Shown here: positions 25,836-36,162 of the stretch, one piece after another
Position numbering within the stretch: position 1 is the first letter of the stretch
How the letters are laid out: each line of letters begins with the position of its first letter
Assembly (NCBI GenBank): GCA_025963465.1
Contig: JAOQAP010000125.1
Coordinates: forward strand, 1 to 58,971
From: Flavipsychrobacter sp.
GTDB lineage: Bacteria; Bacteroidota; Bacteroidia; Chitinophagales; Chitinophagaceae
Length of the DNA: 58,971 bases
Direction: 5' to 3'
The notes under the pieces: model-generated
Database searches by the model: none
What the model was told of the DNA's origin: nothing
What the model saw: the letters and a program-made list of their open reading frames with translations, nothing else
Made by a program: the position numbers and the translations under genes

Positions 25836-27416
25836 ATGGAAACATCGACGATTCTGGCTGCTGTCGTATCCGCGATAGGAGCCTTGGTAATAGGTATATT
25901 TCTCGGCAAAATGATCTTTGCCAAGAATACGCGGAAAGAGGTTGAAGACGCAGTAGCACAAGCTAAAAAAACTATAGAGGACGCTAAGACACTTGCAGAA
26001 ACATTAAAAGAAAAGAAAGTATTAGAAGCTAAAGAGCATTTCCTTCAACTAAAAAGCACACACGAAAAAGAAGTAACACAGCGTAGCCAGAAACTGGTAG
26101 AAGGTGAGAACAAACTGAAACAGCAGCAGCAGGCAATAAACGAAAAAACATCTGCACTGCAGCGCCAGACACAGGAGAACGAACAGCTGAAAGAAAACCT
26201 GGAACGCCAGACAGAATCCATGAACATCAAGCGTGCCGAACTGGAACGCCATCATGAAGAGCATGTAAAGCGCTTGGAAAAAGTAGCCGGCCTTTCTGCA
26301 GAGCAGGCTAAGGTAGAGCTGATGGAAGTGGTGAAGGAAGAAGCCCGCACACGTGCCATGGCACATGTGAAGGACATCATGGAAGAGGCTAAGCTGAGCG
26401 CATCAAAAGAAGCTAAGAAGATCATCATCCAGAGCATACAGCGCTTGGGCTCTGAGCAGGCTATCGAAAATGCCATTACAGTATTCAACCTCGAAAGTGA
26501 TGAGATAAAAGGACAGATCATTGGCCGTGAAGGTCGTAACATACGTGCGCTGGAAGCAGCAACAGGAGTTGACCTGATCATTGATGATACCCCTGAAGCA
26601 ATAGTATTAAGCTGCTTCGATCCATTGCGTCGTGAGCTTGCCCGTCTTTCATTGCAACGCCTCGTACAGGATGGTCGTATCCATCCGGCACGTATCGAGG
26701 AAGTTGTAGAGAAAACAAGGAAGCAACTGGAAGAGCAGATCATGGAGATCGGCGAACGTACCATCATAGAGTTGGGTATACATGGCCTTCACAAAGACCT
26801 GGTACGTATAGTAGGTAAAATGCGTTTCCGTTCTTCTTACGGACAGAACCTGCTGATGCACTCTAAAGAAACAGCTAACCTTTGCGGCATCATGGCTGCA
26901 GAATTAGGACTGGGACAAAAAGTAGTGAAGCTGGCAAAACGTGCAGGTTTGCTGCATGATATCGGTAAAGTGCCTGATGAAGAAACAGAATTGAGCCACG
27001 CATTGCTGGGTGCAAAGCTTGCTGAAAAAGCAGGTGAGCATGCTTCTATCGTGAACGCGATAGGTGCCCACCACGATGAAATGGAAATGACCTACATCAT
27101 CTCTCCTATCGTTCAGGCATGCGATGCCATAAGCGGCGCAAGGCCGGGTGCAAGACGCGAAATGATGCAGAGCTACCTGCAGCGTATCAAGGACCTCGAG
27201 AACCTGGCTATGGCTTATACAGGTGTTGAAAAAGCTTACGCTATACAGGCAGGCCGTGAGCTTCGTGTAATGGTGGAGGCGGATAAAATAAGCGATGCAG
27301 ACAGCGATCGCCTGTCATTTGAGATAGCAGATAAGATACAGAAAGAAATGCAGTATCCCGGCCAGATAAAGGTGACCGTTATCAGGGAACTAAGGGCCGT
27401 GAATATCGCACGATAA
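25836..27416 (+). CDS. rny: Ribonuclease Y
   Basis: The 526-residue product has the full RNase Y layout: an N-terminal membrane anchor ([19 protein letters not shown]), a long coiled coil to about residue 200, a KH domain at about 205-270 ([20 protein letters not shown]), and an HD domain ([26 protein letters not shown]). It is a membrane-bound endonuclease that starts mRNA decay. The ATG at 25836 gives the standard length. A strong terminator follows, so it is a single-gene unit. Confidence 0.98.
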   Translation: METSTILAAVVSAIGALVIGIFLGKMIFAKNTRKEVEDAVAQAKKTIEDAKTLAETLKEKKVLEAKEHFLQLKSTHEKEVTQRSQKLVEGENKLKQQQQAINEKTSALQRQTQENEQLKENLERQTESMNIKRAELERHHEEHVKRLEKVAGLSAEQAKVELMEVVKEEARTRAMAHVKDIMEEAKLSASKEAKKIIIQSIQRLGSEQAIENAITVFNLESDEIKGQIIGREGRNIRALEAATGVDLIIDDTPEAIVLSCFDPLRRELARLSLQRLVQDGRIHPARIEEVVEKTRKQLEEQIMEIGERTIIELGIHGLHKDLVRIVGKMRFRSSYGQNLLMHSKETANLCGIMAAELGLGQKVVKLAKRAGLLHDIGKVPDEETELSHALLGAKLAEKAGEHASIVNAIGAHHDEMEMTYIISPIVQACDAISGARPGARREMMQSYLQRIKDLENLAMAYTGVEKAYAIQAGRELRVMVEADKISDADSDRLSFEIADKIQKEMQYPGQIKVTVIRELRAVNIAR

Positions 27417-27440
27417 TAGATTTTATTAAGTGAAAGGAAT

Positions 27441-27475
27441 AAAAGCCGCAGCATTTCTTGTTGCGGCTTTTTTTA
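27441..27475 (+). terminator. Terminator of rny
   Basis: AAAAGCCGCA pairs with TGCGGCTTTT around an 11-base loop and is followed by further T. Confidence 0.9.
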
Positions 27476-27529
27476 TTATCTTTAATATACACAAACCATC
27501 ATTTATTTCACAAAAAGGATTAGTTGTGT

Positions 27530-30500
27530 ATGCCCATGAGATCTATCCTAACCTATACTACCATCTTCAGAACATTGGTCCTTTGCATCGGTATATTATT
27601 ATGCACAGGTCACCTGTCCGCGCAATACAATACTAATCAGAATAAGAACTGGGTTTTTGGTGGTGGCTCAGGACTAAGTTTCACCTCCGGCAGCCCTGTC
27701 CCGTTTGCGTCAGCATTTAATGCTCTAGAGGGTGGAGCATCTGTTAGCGACGTTTCCGGCAATCTGTTATTCTATACAAATGGCAATCAGGTTTGGAATA
27801 AGACACACGCACTTATGCCATCAGGGGCATCCATTGTATCTTTCCAAACAAACAGCACTACACAGTCAGCAACGATAGTCCCTTACATTACCGACCCCAA
27901 TAAATATTATATCTTTTCATTGCAACAGGACAGCTCTGTGATCCCACCCGGTTATTTAGCTTATTCCATAGTAGATATGAGTTTGAACGGAGGACTTGGA
28001 GATGTTATTGCATCCTCGAAAGGAACAATAATAGACAGTGGGGTCACAGAAAAAATGGTAGTGGTGCCGGGTAACAATTGCAATATGTGGGTCATAGTTC
28101 ATGATTTCTATACCGCCACATTTTATGCTTTCGAGGTAACAGCTTCAGGGATCAGCCCGAAACCAGTTGTATCATCAGTGGGCAGTTTCGGAGGCCGCGC
28201 TATAGGTGTTATGAAAGTAAGCCATGACAGAAAGAAGATCGCAGCTGTGTATTACTCAGGATTATCAGGGGCCGAAATACTGGACTTTGACCCCGCTACC
28301 GGCAAGTTATCCAATAGTATTGCACTAATGACTACTATGGATGCTTATGGCGCCGAATTCTCTCCGGATAATACAAAACTATACCTCAAATCCCATTCTT
28401 TCGGTATACTTCAGTTCGATGTTTCATTAAGTACTTCTTCAGCCATTATAGCTTCACAAAAAACGATATATAACAGTGGTGGCACCGGAGATATAAAACT
28501 GGGACCAAACGGCATGATGTACCTGGGTACCACTGATCCATCAGGGCAGGTGCCTAATTTCATAGACCGCATTAATTATCCAAATTCCTCAGGCACTGCC
28601 TGTGCATATATAAGTAAGATCATTGACCTGACCCCTAATTCTCATAGAACAAGCCTGCCAAGTACTTATTGGTCTGAAGGGGTATATAATACGAGTACAG
28701 CTACAGTATGCCAGGGAGATACCGTCAGGTTAATGTTTTCCGGTTCAGGTACTACTTCCGGCATATGGTCAAGCAACAATACCCCTGTCGCAACTGTATC
28801 ATCCGGCCTCGTAACAGGTATTACTGGTGGCACTGCGGTCATAACATACACGGCAAGATGTGGTGTAACTACTACTACGGTCACAGTTCGGCCGCTACCT
28901 TCCCCCGGCACAATAACCGGAAAAACATCCCTATGCATCGGCGACAACGTATCTCTGTCAAATGCGGTCACAGGTGGTAGCTGGGTCAGCAGCAATACCG
29001 GTGTAGCCACTATTAACTCTTCCGGATCTTTATCTGCCGTAGCTACTGGAACAAGCACAATAAGCTATACAGTAACAAGCAGCGGATGCAGCAGCACCAC
29101 TACAAAAACCGCAGCTGTAGCCCCATTACCAAATGCCGGCACTATGACAGGAGCATTGTCGCACATGTGTATCAGCACTTCTATAAAATTCTCCGATGCA
29201 ACAGCAGGCGGAGTATGGAGCAGCAGCAATACAAATGTTGCCACAGTGGTGGGTGGGATAGTTACAGGCATGAGTACAGGCACAAGTACCATTAGCTACA
29301 CCGTAAGTAATGCATGCAACACTGCAGCCGTAACTAAAACAGTAACAACAGACCCTTCACCCGGCACAATCTCAGGAGCGTTATCCATTTGCGGGAATAT
29401 TACCGCTACTTTAAGTAATTCATTCCCCGGCGGCGTATGGAGCAGCAGCAATACCAACATTGCACGAATAGGCAGCACTGGTATAGTTTCAGGTGTAACG
29501 CCCGGCACCACTACCATATCTTATTCATTATCGGGCTGTCCTTCGTTGGCAGTCTTTACAGTCAATATTCCACCCGAAAACATAGCTGGCCCATCATTCA
29601 TTTGCTCCGGCCTCAGCGATAAATTGACCAATACGATCGGCGGAGGTACCTGGGAAAGCAGCGACACACTGTCCGCTAAAATAAATGTCAACACCGGCGA
29701 TATTACCGCATTAGCAGCGGGCACGGTCATTATCACCTATACACTTTCAAATGGTTGTCAGGCCACCGATACCATCACTATTTTACCATTGCCGGATGCC
29801 GGTGTCATTGCAGGAGCTACCAGTATCTGCCCTGGTACTTCGACTATACTTACAAGCAATGTGCCCGGTGGTGTATGGAGCAGCAGCAACACCACTTCGG
29901 TAACAATCTCCGGGGGACTGGCTACAGGTATAGCACTCGGCACCAGTACTATCAGCTACACGGTAACAAACGCCTGCGGCCCTGCAGTTGCTGTTACGCT
30001 TCTTACCGTGGGCGCTCCACCCGATGCAGGATTTATCTTCGGTCCTGACCTCGTATGCAAAAATGCAGTGTTTAATTTGTCAGACACTATAACCAACGGC
30101 ATATGGAGCAGCAGCAACAATACTGTTGTGGTCATAGGCAGCGCATCCGGCACAGTATCTGCACTTCAGAAAGGCACGACCATCATCACCTATGCCATAA
30201 CAACCACCATAGGGTGCAAAGGTACAGCGATCTTTACTGTAACAGTTCTTGCAGCACCACCCTATAAGATCACAGGCGATGTCACTATGGTACAATGCTA
30301 TAACAACAGCGATGGAAATATTACTGCCGGAGTAACCGGAGGTATCGGCAATTACCAATACACATGGTCTAACGGGCTTACTACCCCCATGCTGATCAAT
30401 ATCCCAACCGGCACATACACCCTACATGTAAAAGAAACATCTTCCCAATGCAATGACTCTGTTACATTTGTCATCACCCAACCCAATCCTTTGTCTGTTG

Positions 30501-30994
30501 TTGCCGATATTACCAACGATCTTTGTAAAACAAGCACCGGTAGTATAAAGCTATCTGTCACCGGCGGTTCAACACCTTACAGCTATCATTGGTCTGCTAA
30601 CAACACCTCAAACGAATTAACAGCAATACCGGCAGATACCTATACCGTAACGGTTACAGACATAAACAAGTGTACCATATCCGCTTCCGCTACTGTTTCC
30701 GACTCATGCGACCAGGTGGTCATAGCAGATGTCATCACCCCTAACGGAGATGGCATCAATGATGCATGGTTAATAGATGGCCTGCAAAACTATCCCAACA
30801 ACCTTGTACAGGTATTTGGCAAGTGGGGCGACCTTCTTTATTCAAAAAGCAATTACCATAGTGATTTCAAAGGCGCAGGGAATAATGGCGGGCCACTTCC
30901 CGATGGCACTTATATCTATCTTTTAAAGCTGGACGGAGCAAATACGAGCGACGAGAACAAGGTATTTAAGGGAACGATCATGATAAAACATTAG
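27530..30994 (+). CDS. Giant secreted repeat protein with T9SS gliding-type C-terminus
   Basis: I use the ATG at 27530 because AAGGA lies ten bases upstream; ATG 27536 is also possible. A signal peptide ends HLSAQ. About residues 30-380 look like a propeller. Seven Ig-like (BIG2-type) modules of about 85 residues follow, each with a core like WSSSNTNVATVVGGIVTG and TSTISYTV. Two SprB-type repeats come next (TGGIGNYQYTWSNG; TGGSTPYSYHWSA). The end is a CHU_C domain (ITPNGDGINDAWLI), the T9SS type B signal. It should be a surface adhesin or gliding-related filament. It leads a three-gene cassette with PorP/SprF-like and TPR-PD40 genes. Confidence 0.94.
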   Translation: MPMRSILTYTTIFRTLVLCIGILLCTGHLSAQYNTNQNKNWVFGGGSGLSFTSGSPVPFASAFNALEGGASVSDVSGNLLFYTNGNQVWNKTHALMPSGASIVSFQTNSTTQSATIVPYITDPNKYYIFSLQQDSSVIPPGYLAYSIVDMSLNGGLGDVIASSKGTIIDSGVTEKMVVVPGNNCNMWVIVHDFYTATFYAFEVTASGISPKPVVSSVGSFGGRAIGVMKVSHDRKKIAAVYYSGLSGAEILDFDPATGKLSNSIALMTTMDAYGAEFSPDNTKLYLKSHSFGILQFDVSLSTSSAIIASQKTIYNSGGTGDIKLGPNGMMYLGTTDPSGQVPNFIDRINYPNSSGTACAYISKIIDLTPNSHRTSLPSTYWSEGVYNTSTATVCQGDTVRLMFSGSGTTSGIWSSNNTPVATVSSGLVTGITGGTAVITYTARCGVTTTTVTVRPLPSPGTITGKTSLCIGDNVSLSNAVTGGSWVSSNTGVATINSSGSLSAVATGTSTISYTVTSSGCSSTTTKTAAVAPLPNAGTMTGALSHMCISTSIKFSDATAGGVWSSSNTNVATVVGGIVTGMSTGTSTISYTVSNACNTAAVTKTVTTDPSPGTISGALSICGNITATLSNSFPGGVWSSSNTNIARIGSTGIVSGVTPGTTTISYSLSGCPSLAVFTVNIPPENIAGPSFICSGLSDKLTNTIGGGTWESSDTLSAKINVNTGDITALAAGTVIITYTLSNGCQATDTITILPLPDAGVIAGATSICPGTSTILTSNVPGGVWSSSNTTSVTISGGLATGIALGTSTISYTVTNACGPAVAVTLLTVGAPPDAGFIFGPDLVCKNAVFNLSDTITNGIWSSSNNTVVVIGSASGTVSALQKGTTIITYAITTTIGCKGTAIFTVTVLAAPPYKITGDVTMVQCYNNSDGNITAGVTGGIGNYQYTWSNGLTTPMLINIPTGTYTLHVKETSSQCNDSVTFVITQPNPLSVVADITNDLCKTSTGSIKLSVTGGSTPYSYHWSANNTSNELTAIPADTYTVTVTDINKCTISASATVSDSCDQVVIADVITPNGDGINDAWLIDGLQNYPNNLVQVFGKWGDLLYSKSNYHSDFKGAGNNGGPLPDGTYIYLLKLDGANTSDENKVFKGTIMIKH

Positions 30995-31014
30995 TATTAA
31001 AGCGCTACGCACCG

Positions 31015-31971
31015 ATGAAAAAATACTATCTCTTATACTTCATTATGCTGCTGCACACACGCGGTATGGCACAGAGCTACATGCACTATACCATGTTCAT
31101 GTACAACAAGTTGCTGTACAACCCCGCATATGCCGGAAGCAGGGACATAACCTCTTTCAATGCCACTTATCGCGACCAGTGGGATGGCATAAGCGGAGCG
31201 CCCAAAACGATCAACCTTACTGTTGACGGCGCAGCAGGCAATTATATGAAGCCGTTCAGAAAAGTAGCATTAGGGGTTAGTATCAGCAACGAGAAGATTG
31301 GCGTGGAAAGCAATACAAGCGTTATGTCCTATTATGCATATCGCATCCGGTTACGCAAATCCACCCTTTCATTTGGTTTGCAAGGCGGGGCCAACTTATA
31401 CAGCGCCCGGTACGACAAGCTAAGCCCGCACCAGCTCAACGATCCGAATCTTGTGGTAAATGTAAAAAGTGCATTCCTCCCGAATTTCGGTACAGGCGTC
31501 TGGTGGTCGGGCAGCAATTTTTACACCGGGTTATCCGTGCCTTCCTTGCTTCAGAACTATTACGACAAAAATGAAAAAGTGATCAATGGCAAAAAGGCTA
31601 TGGAAGTAAGAACATATTACCTGGCAGGCGGCTATACCTACACTGCCAGCGAAACTATAAAGCTGCAGCCACAGGTAATGATGAGGTACGCCGGCAACGG
31701 TTCATACAAGCTACCTTTCAACTGCGACATCAACCTGTCAGCTATAGCTTACAACAGGATTTTATTTGGTGCTACTTACCGCACAGACAAGTCATTTGAG
31801 GCCATACTCCATGTACAGGCCACAAAGAATGTAAACATAGGTTACTCATTCGACTACATGTTGTCCGGCCTCAACGGCTATAACAATGGCACTCATGAGC
31901 TGGTTATCGGGTTCGACCTGGTGAAAGACAATTCAAAATTCATAACACCTCGTTTCATAAAAACATTTTAA
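31015..31971 (+). CDS. PorP/SprF-family T9SS outer-membrane protein
   Basis: The 318-residue product has a signal peptide (MKKYYLLYFIMLLHTRGMAQ) and the family hallmark QSYMHYTMFMYNKLLYNPAYAGS, followed by RDQWDGISGAPKTINLTVDG. The remainder is a beta barrel. PorP/SprF proteins help export or anchor particular CHU_C cargos, and it starts 20 bases after the large secreted protein gene. Many Bacteroidota carry several paralogues, each paired with a neighbouring cargo. Confidence 0.95.
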   Translation: MKKYYLLYFIMLLHTRGMAQSYMHYTMFMYNKLLYNPAYAGSRDITSFNATYRDQWDGISGAPKTINLTVDGAAGNYMKPFRKVALGVSISNEKIGVESNTSVMSYYAYRIRLRKSTLSFGLQGGANLYSARYDKLSPHQLNDPNLVVNVKSAFLPNFGTGVWWSGSNFYTGLSVPSLLQNYYDKNEKVINGKKAMEVRTYYLAGGYTYTASETIKLQPQVMMRYAGNGSYKLPFNCDINLSAIAYNRILFGATYRTDKSFEAILHVQATKNVNIGYSFDYMLSGLNGYNNGTHELVIGFDLVKDNSKFITPRFIKTF

Positions 31972-31977
31972 GACAGG

Positions 31978-33270
31978 ATGATGAAAGCTATAGGTACACT
32001 TATCCTGGTCTTTCTTTCAACCTCGCTGATAGCCAGGGAGAATAAAGACCTTATAAAAGCCAATTACTACTACGCACATCTTGCCTTTCATGAAGCTATT
32101 CCATTCTTCGAGAAAATAGCAGCTGATACAAGTGGACCGGTAGTATTTTCTGAGCTGGCAGACTGTTATCGTTTCACAAACGACCTTCCCAAAGCTGCAA
32201 CATGGTATGGCAAAGCTGTGGAACAAAAAAACTGCGCGCCATCCACTATGTTACATTACGGCCAGGTGCTCATGCAGCTTACCAGGTATGAAGATGCCAT
32301 AAAATGGCTGAAAGAATACGCAAAGACAAACCCCAAAGACAAGCGGGCCGAGAACCTAATTGCCGGAAGCACCAATGCCATCGCACAACAGAATAACACA
32401 CCCACCGGCACAATAGAATTACTTGGGCTTAATACAGACGGCTCTGAATTCGCCCCCACCCTGTGGCAAAACAGGTTGGTGTTCGCGGCCGACACAGCCA
32501 TCGGCATTAAAAAGAAAAAAGACAAATGGAGCGGCAATTCATACTTCAATATCTACAGCGTAGCGCCGGATTCCACTGGCAAATTCGGCAACAATGTAAA
32601 ACCGCTTACGAGGGGCAAAAATACAAGTTCAAGATACCACGACGGGCCCTGCACTTTCAGTGTCGATGGCAAACAAATGTTCTTTACCCGCAACAGGTCA
32701 GAAAACTTTTTGTTTGGCAAACATGCTATTGCAAATAAAGACAGCACAGTACTTCTGGAGATAATGATAGCAACAGATTACGATACAGCAGAGAAAACTT
32801 TTAGTATCGTAGATCCGTTCCCTTTCAACAGTAAGAGTTATTCAGTGTTCCATCCTGCTGTAAGCCCGAACGGTGAGATCTTTGTTTTTGCTTCCAATAT
32901 GCCCAAAGGAGCCGGCGGAGCAGACATTTATTATTGTCTCAGGAAAAGGAATAAAGAATGGGCAAAACCGATAAACGCTGGTAAGCTCATCAATACCGAA
33001 GGCGAAGAATTATTTCCCTACTGGGCAGATAACAGCACCCTATGCTTCTCATCAGATGGACAGGCGGGCCTTGGTGGATTGGACATCTTCACTACTAAGT
33101 GGGATGACAAGCTCCATGCTTTTTCGGCACCACAGCATATGAGCGCGCCTGTTAATTCCTCTTATGATGACATGTCGCTCACACTACCTGCCAATGGCGG
33201 CAACGGCTATTTCTCTTCCAACAGGCCTGCTATAAAAGGCGGCGATAACATTTACTATTACAAAAAGTGA
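31978..33270 (+). CDS. TPR plus PD40 propeller protein (PorE-like without OmpA domain)
   Basis: The 430-residue product begins six bases after the PorP/SprF stop codon. It has a signal peptide, TPR units at about 25-140 (AIPFFEKIAADT, KAATWYGKAVEQ, EDAIKWLKEYAK), then PD40-type propeller strands (FHPAVSPNGEIFVFASN; CFSSDGQAGLGGLDIF; GYFSSNRPAIKGGDNIY). PorE has the same order but ends in an OmpA peptidoglycan-binding domain, which is absent here. It probably works with the two upstream genes in export or anchoring. Confidence 0.88.
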   Translation: MMKAIGTLILVFLSTSLIARENKDLIKANYYYAHLAFHEAIPFFEKIAADTSGPVVFSELADCYRFTNDLPKAATWYGKAVEQKNCAPSTMLHYGQVLMQLTRYEDAIKWLKEYAKTNPKDKRAENLIAGSTNAIAQQNNTPTGTIELLGLNTDGSEFAPTLWQNRLVFAADTAIGIKKKKDKWSGNSYFNIYSVAPDSTGKFGNNVKPLTRGKNTSSRYHDGPCTFSVDGKQMFFTRNRSENFLFGKHAIANKDSTVLLEIMIATDYDTAEKTFSIVDPFPFNSKSYSVFHPAVSPNGEIFVFASNMPKGAGGADIYYCLRKRNKEWAKPINAGKLINTEGEELFPYWADNSTLCFSSDGQAGLGGLDIFTTKWDDKLHAFSAPQHMSAPVNSSYDDMSLTLPANGGNGYFSSNRPAIKGGDNIYYYKK

Positions 33271-33291
33271 AATTACTGGTTGAGTCTGCAG

Positions 33292-34677
33292 TTACAGTAT
33301 ACCCATTACCACATTGCTTCTCTTCAGTATCTCTTCTATTTCCTTTTCTTTCTTTTGCACCTGGAAGCGTATAGGTGAGAATGTCCAGCTGGTACGCAGC
33401 TTCGATAGCCTGTCGTCTGGCGGCAGAAAAATGAGTCGTCCCAAAAGATTCAGCGGAGCAAAATGCTTCAGCGCATTTGACAGTTTTATAAAATACACGA
33501 CTGTAGATGCATCGCATCTGTCCAGCATATTTGTAAGCTCCTGCGGGTCCGTTAGCGACGATATGCACAATACCGCTCCTGTACGAGGATTAAAATATTG
33601 CTGCAGCGATGCATCATTATGCCATACACTGTTACTGATGATCCTTGCAGCGCGCTCCTCATCGGTCAGTTGTTCCGGTATATTGAACGATTGATCCGGC
33701 ACATAGCGCATATCCCATTCCTTGTGCGACAGCGTATCGTATATGGTCCATACATTGTTCTTGAAGTAGTTCAGCATTTCCTTCAGGTAGCCTTCGCTCA
33801 TCCACTGCGCTTTTACAGCAGCGTGAAAGGAAGCATAAAAATACAGGTGCGAGGCATAGGGCTCAAACATTTCCGGTGTGCGTACTACAAGCTCCCTGTT
33901 CTTGGCATACACCTTCCATACTATCCTGCGCACATCATCACCAGCTTCAAAGTCTTTATAGTTCAGGTACTCCCCTTCTACCCTGCGCAGCTGCTCTATA
34001 CGCACATCCATAGATTCCGTCTTCTTCGGGAACACATCAGCATCTGTACTATCTTCCAGCACAGGTGGCTGGTAAAAATGTCCACTCACAGACTGAGATA
34101 CTGCCAGTGAGAAAATATGCAACATGTCCTGGAAATAAATAAAACCACCTTTCAGCTCATATTCTTTTATATCCGGCAGGTTCAGCCTGCTTTTACCCGT
34201 TATGGCCACACGCCACAGGCTCTGCTCTTTTCTTTTATTGGAAAGCATACTGAAACGATCGGTCATTACATTGTCGTCATAATAAAGGCGGCCTTTTATA
34301 AAACCGAGTATCGGTCTTATTACCCCTTCCAGCCTTGCATTAAGGAACAGTTTGTTCTTCTTGCCCTTATTTGTTTCAGTGGTAAACTCCACCTGAAGTT
34401 TATATCCCTTATGGCTGCGCAGCCACAGGTAATAAAAGTAGCTGGCAAATGTGCTGAGTATAGATAATAGGATAAGTGCACCGGCAAAGCCAAAAGCAAG
34501 CTTACCCATAAGTACTATGAAAGGCATAAATGGCGAAGGGTCATCGCCTTTGAGTGTAGGCTTATACAGTAGCTTATATACTCCCCATCCGGCAAGCACG
34601 CACAATACTGTATTAAGGGTAAACGGAAAATACTGCCATCCATAGCGCATCCTCCATTTTATCTGTTTCCAATTCAT
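33292..34677 (-). CDS. DUF58-domain membrane protein
   Basis: The 461-residue product has two N-terminal membrane segments (about 18-40 and 52-85). Residues 235-260 contain the DUF58 signature in the form GEYLNYKDFEAGDDVRRIVW, followed by YAKNRELVVRTPE. DUF58 proteins usually sit beside a MoxR ATPase and von Willebrand proteins; none is seen here. The gene is convergent with the TPR-PD40 gene, stops 21 bases apart. Role uncertain. Confidence 0.85.
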   Translation of the reverse strand: MNWKQIKWRMRYGWQYFPFTLNTVLCVLAGWGVYKLLYKPTLKGDDPSPFMPFIVLMGKLAFGFAGALILLSILSTFASYFYYLWLRSHKGYKLQVEFTTETNKGKKNKLFLNARLEGVIRPILGFIKGRLYYDDNVMTDRFSMLSNKRKEQSLWRVAITGKSRLNLPDIKEYELKGGFIYFQDMLHIFSLAVSQSVSGHFYQPPVLEDSTDADVFPKKTESMDVRIEQLRRVEGEYLNYKDFEAGDDVRRIVWKVYAKNRELVVRTPEMFEPYASHLYFYASFHAAVKAQWMSEGYLKEMLNYFKNNVWTIYDTLSHKEWDMRYVPDQSFNIPEQLTDEERAARIISNSVWHNDASLQQYFNPRTGAVLCISSLTDPQELTNMLDRCDASTVVYFIKLSNALKHFAPLNLLGRLIFLPPDDRLSKLRTSWTFSPIRFQVQKKEKEIEEILKRSNVVMGIL

Positions 34678-34810
34678 TTGCTATCCTCAATTCCCTTTAG
34701 GGTACAATTTATGAAAATAAGGAAAGGAATTCTTACATCTTGTTAATTTATCCAAAACACAATAGCAGACAAACCAATTAACCTGTTCGGCCGTCACAGG
34801 CGGTTAATAC

Positions 34811-34850
34811 ATCAACCTTCTAACTTATCAACCTATCAACTTATCAACTT
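34811..34850. repeat. Five tandem 8-bp units overlapping the NADH dehydrogenase stop
   Basis: Reading the plus strand the units are ATCAACCT, TCTAACTT, ATCAACCT, ATCAACTT and ATCAACTT. On the minus strand the first unit supplies the TGA stop of the NADH dehydrogenase gene. A similar array lies at 38940. The remaining part of the gap 34678-34843 is featureless. Confidence 0.75.
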
Positions 34851-36118
34851 ACTTCATGACCACTCATTTCCACCTGTTTCTTTGTTGGCAGCAGTATGAG
34901 CCTCAAGGTTGTATCATTGGTAAAATAGCTGATGGCCCAGTTAATGAATATCATCAGCTTATTTTTCACGCTTAGTATCAGCATCAGGTGCAGGAACATC
35001 CAGGTGAACCATGCCAGCCTACCCTGGAAACTAATAAATGGGAGGTCTACCACTGCCTTATGTTTACCTATCGTAGCCATAGTACCGGGATTCTTGTATT
35101 TAAACTCTTTTAGCTGCTCATTCTTTAGCAGCCGCCTGAAATTAGCTGCCAGGTGTTTTGCCTGGTTAGTGGCTACATTTGCCAGCTGTGGGTGACCTTT
35201 AGGAAAATCAGGTGTTTCCATATATGATACGTCGCCTATCACAAATACATCACTATTGCCCTCCATCCTGTTGTAGTGGTCCACTTTTATCCTGTTGCCC
35301 CGCACTATATGTTCGGCAAGTATGCCCGGTGGCACATTGCCCATCACACCGGCGGTCCATATCATGTTGCGGGTCTTTATTGCACGTCCGTCCTTCAGTG
35401 TTATTGTTTTGCCGTCATAGTCCTGCACCAGCGTATTCAGCCATACCTTCACCCCCAGCGCTTCAAGGTATTCCTGCGATCTCTTCTGAGATGGTTCGCT
35501 CATATTCTGCAACGTATGCGGCTGCCCTTCAACAAGGTATATGTTCAGCCTCGAAAAATCCATATCAGGATAATCTTTCGGCAGCACATTCTTCTTCATT
35601 TCCGCCAGCGAACCCGCCAGTTCCACGCCTGTCGGCCCGCCACCTGCTATCACTATGTTCATTATACCCTCCAGCTCATCAGGTGGCGCACTCAGTGCAT
35701 CCTCAAAATTCAGCAGTATCCTGTTTCTTAGCGCTATAGCTTCATTTGTAGATTTCATCGGGAAAGCATATTGTTCAAATTGCTTGTTCCCGAAAAAGTT
35801 GGAAGTACACCCTGTAGCTATTACCAGGTAGTCGTAGTTAAAATCACCTTCATCGGTCTTTACCACTTTTAGCGCAGTATTCACTTCAGTCACTTTAGCT
35901 ATGCGCACATGCACACATTTATTGCCCTGGAAAACTTTTCTGAGCGGGAAAGATATAGCGCTCGGCTCCAGCCTTGCCGTCGCCACCTGGTAAAGTAATG
36001 GTTGGAATTGGTGAAAATTATACTGATCTATCAATACTACTTCGTAGTCATCAGTGATATGACGGGCAAGTTGTAAACCTGCAAAGCCCCCTCCTAGTAT
36101 AATGATCTTTTTTACCAT
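34844..36118 (-). CDS. ndh: Type II NADH dehydrogenase
   Basis: The 424-residue product has the FAD-binding motif IIILGGGFAGLQLARH (5-20) and the NADH-binding motif IVIAGGGPTGVELAGS (155-170). It has FHQFQPLLYQVATA and ATGCTSNFFG as in NDH-2 enzymes, and a C-terminal membrane-associating part (FISFQGRLAWFTWMFLHLML). It passes electrons from NADH to quinone without pumping protons. Its stop codon lies within an 8-bp repeat array. Confidence 0.94.
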   Translation of the reverse strand: MVKKIIILGGGFAGLQLARHITDDYEVVLIDQYNFHQFQPLLYQVATARLEPSAISFPLRKVFQGNKCVHVRIAKVTEVNTALKVVKTDEGDFNYDYLVIATGCTSNFFGNKQFEQYAFPMKSTNEAIALRNRILLNFEDALSAPPDELEGIMNIVIAGGGPTGVELAGSLAEMKKNVLPKDYPDMDFSRLNIYLVEGQPHTLQNMSEPSQKRSQEYLEALGVKVWLNTLVQDYDGKTITLKDGRAIKTRNMIWTAGVMGNVPPGILAEHIVRGNRIKVDHYNRMEGNSDVFVIGDVSYMETPDFPKGHPQLANVATNQAKHLAANFRRLLKNEQLKEFKYKNPGTMATIGKHKAVVDLPFISFQGRLAWFTWMFLHLMLILSVKNKLMIFINWAISYFTNDTTLRLILLPTKKQVEMSGHEVS

Positions 36119-36162
36119 AAAAACTGATTGTTCAGAAGTGATGACAAAACATGTGCCATTAC

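Noticed and set aside
26252-26767. 171-residue open frame antisense to rny
   Set aside because: It is fully inside a certain gene and has Ser/Arg-rich composition typical of a shadow frame.
33598-34110. 170-residue open frame opposite the DUF58 gene
   Set aside because: It is His/Tyr-rich with no start signal, and the opposite strand carries the DUF58 motif.
35212-35739. 175-residue open frame antisense to the NADH dehydrogenase gene
   Set aside because: It is Cys/Pro/Ser-rich noise over an intact enzyme.
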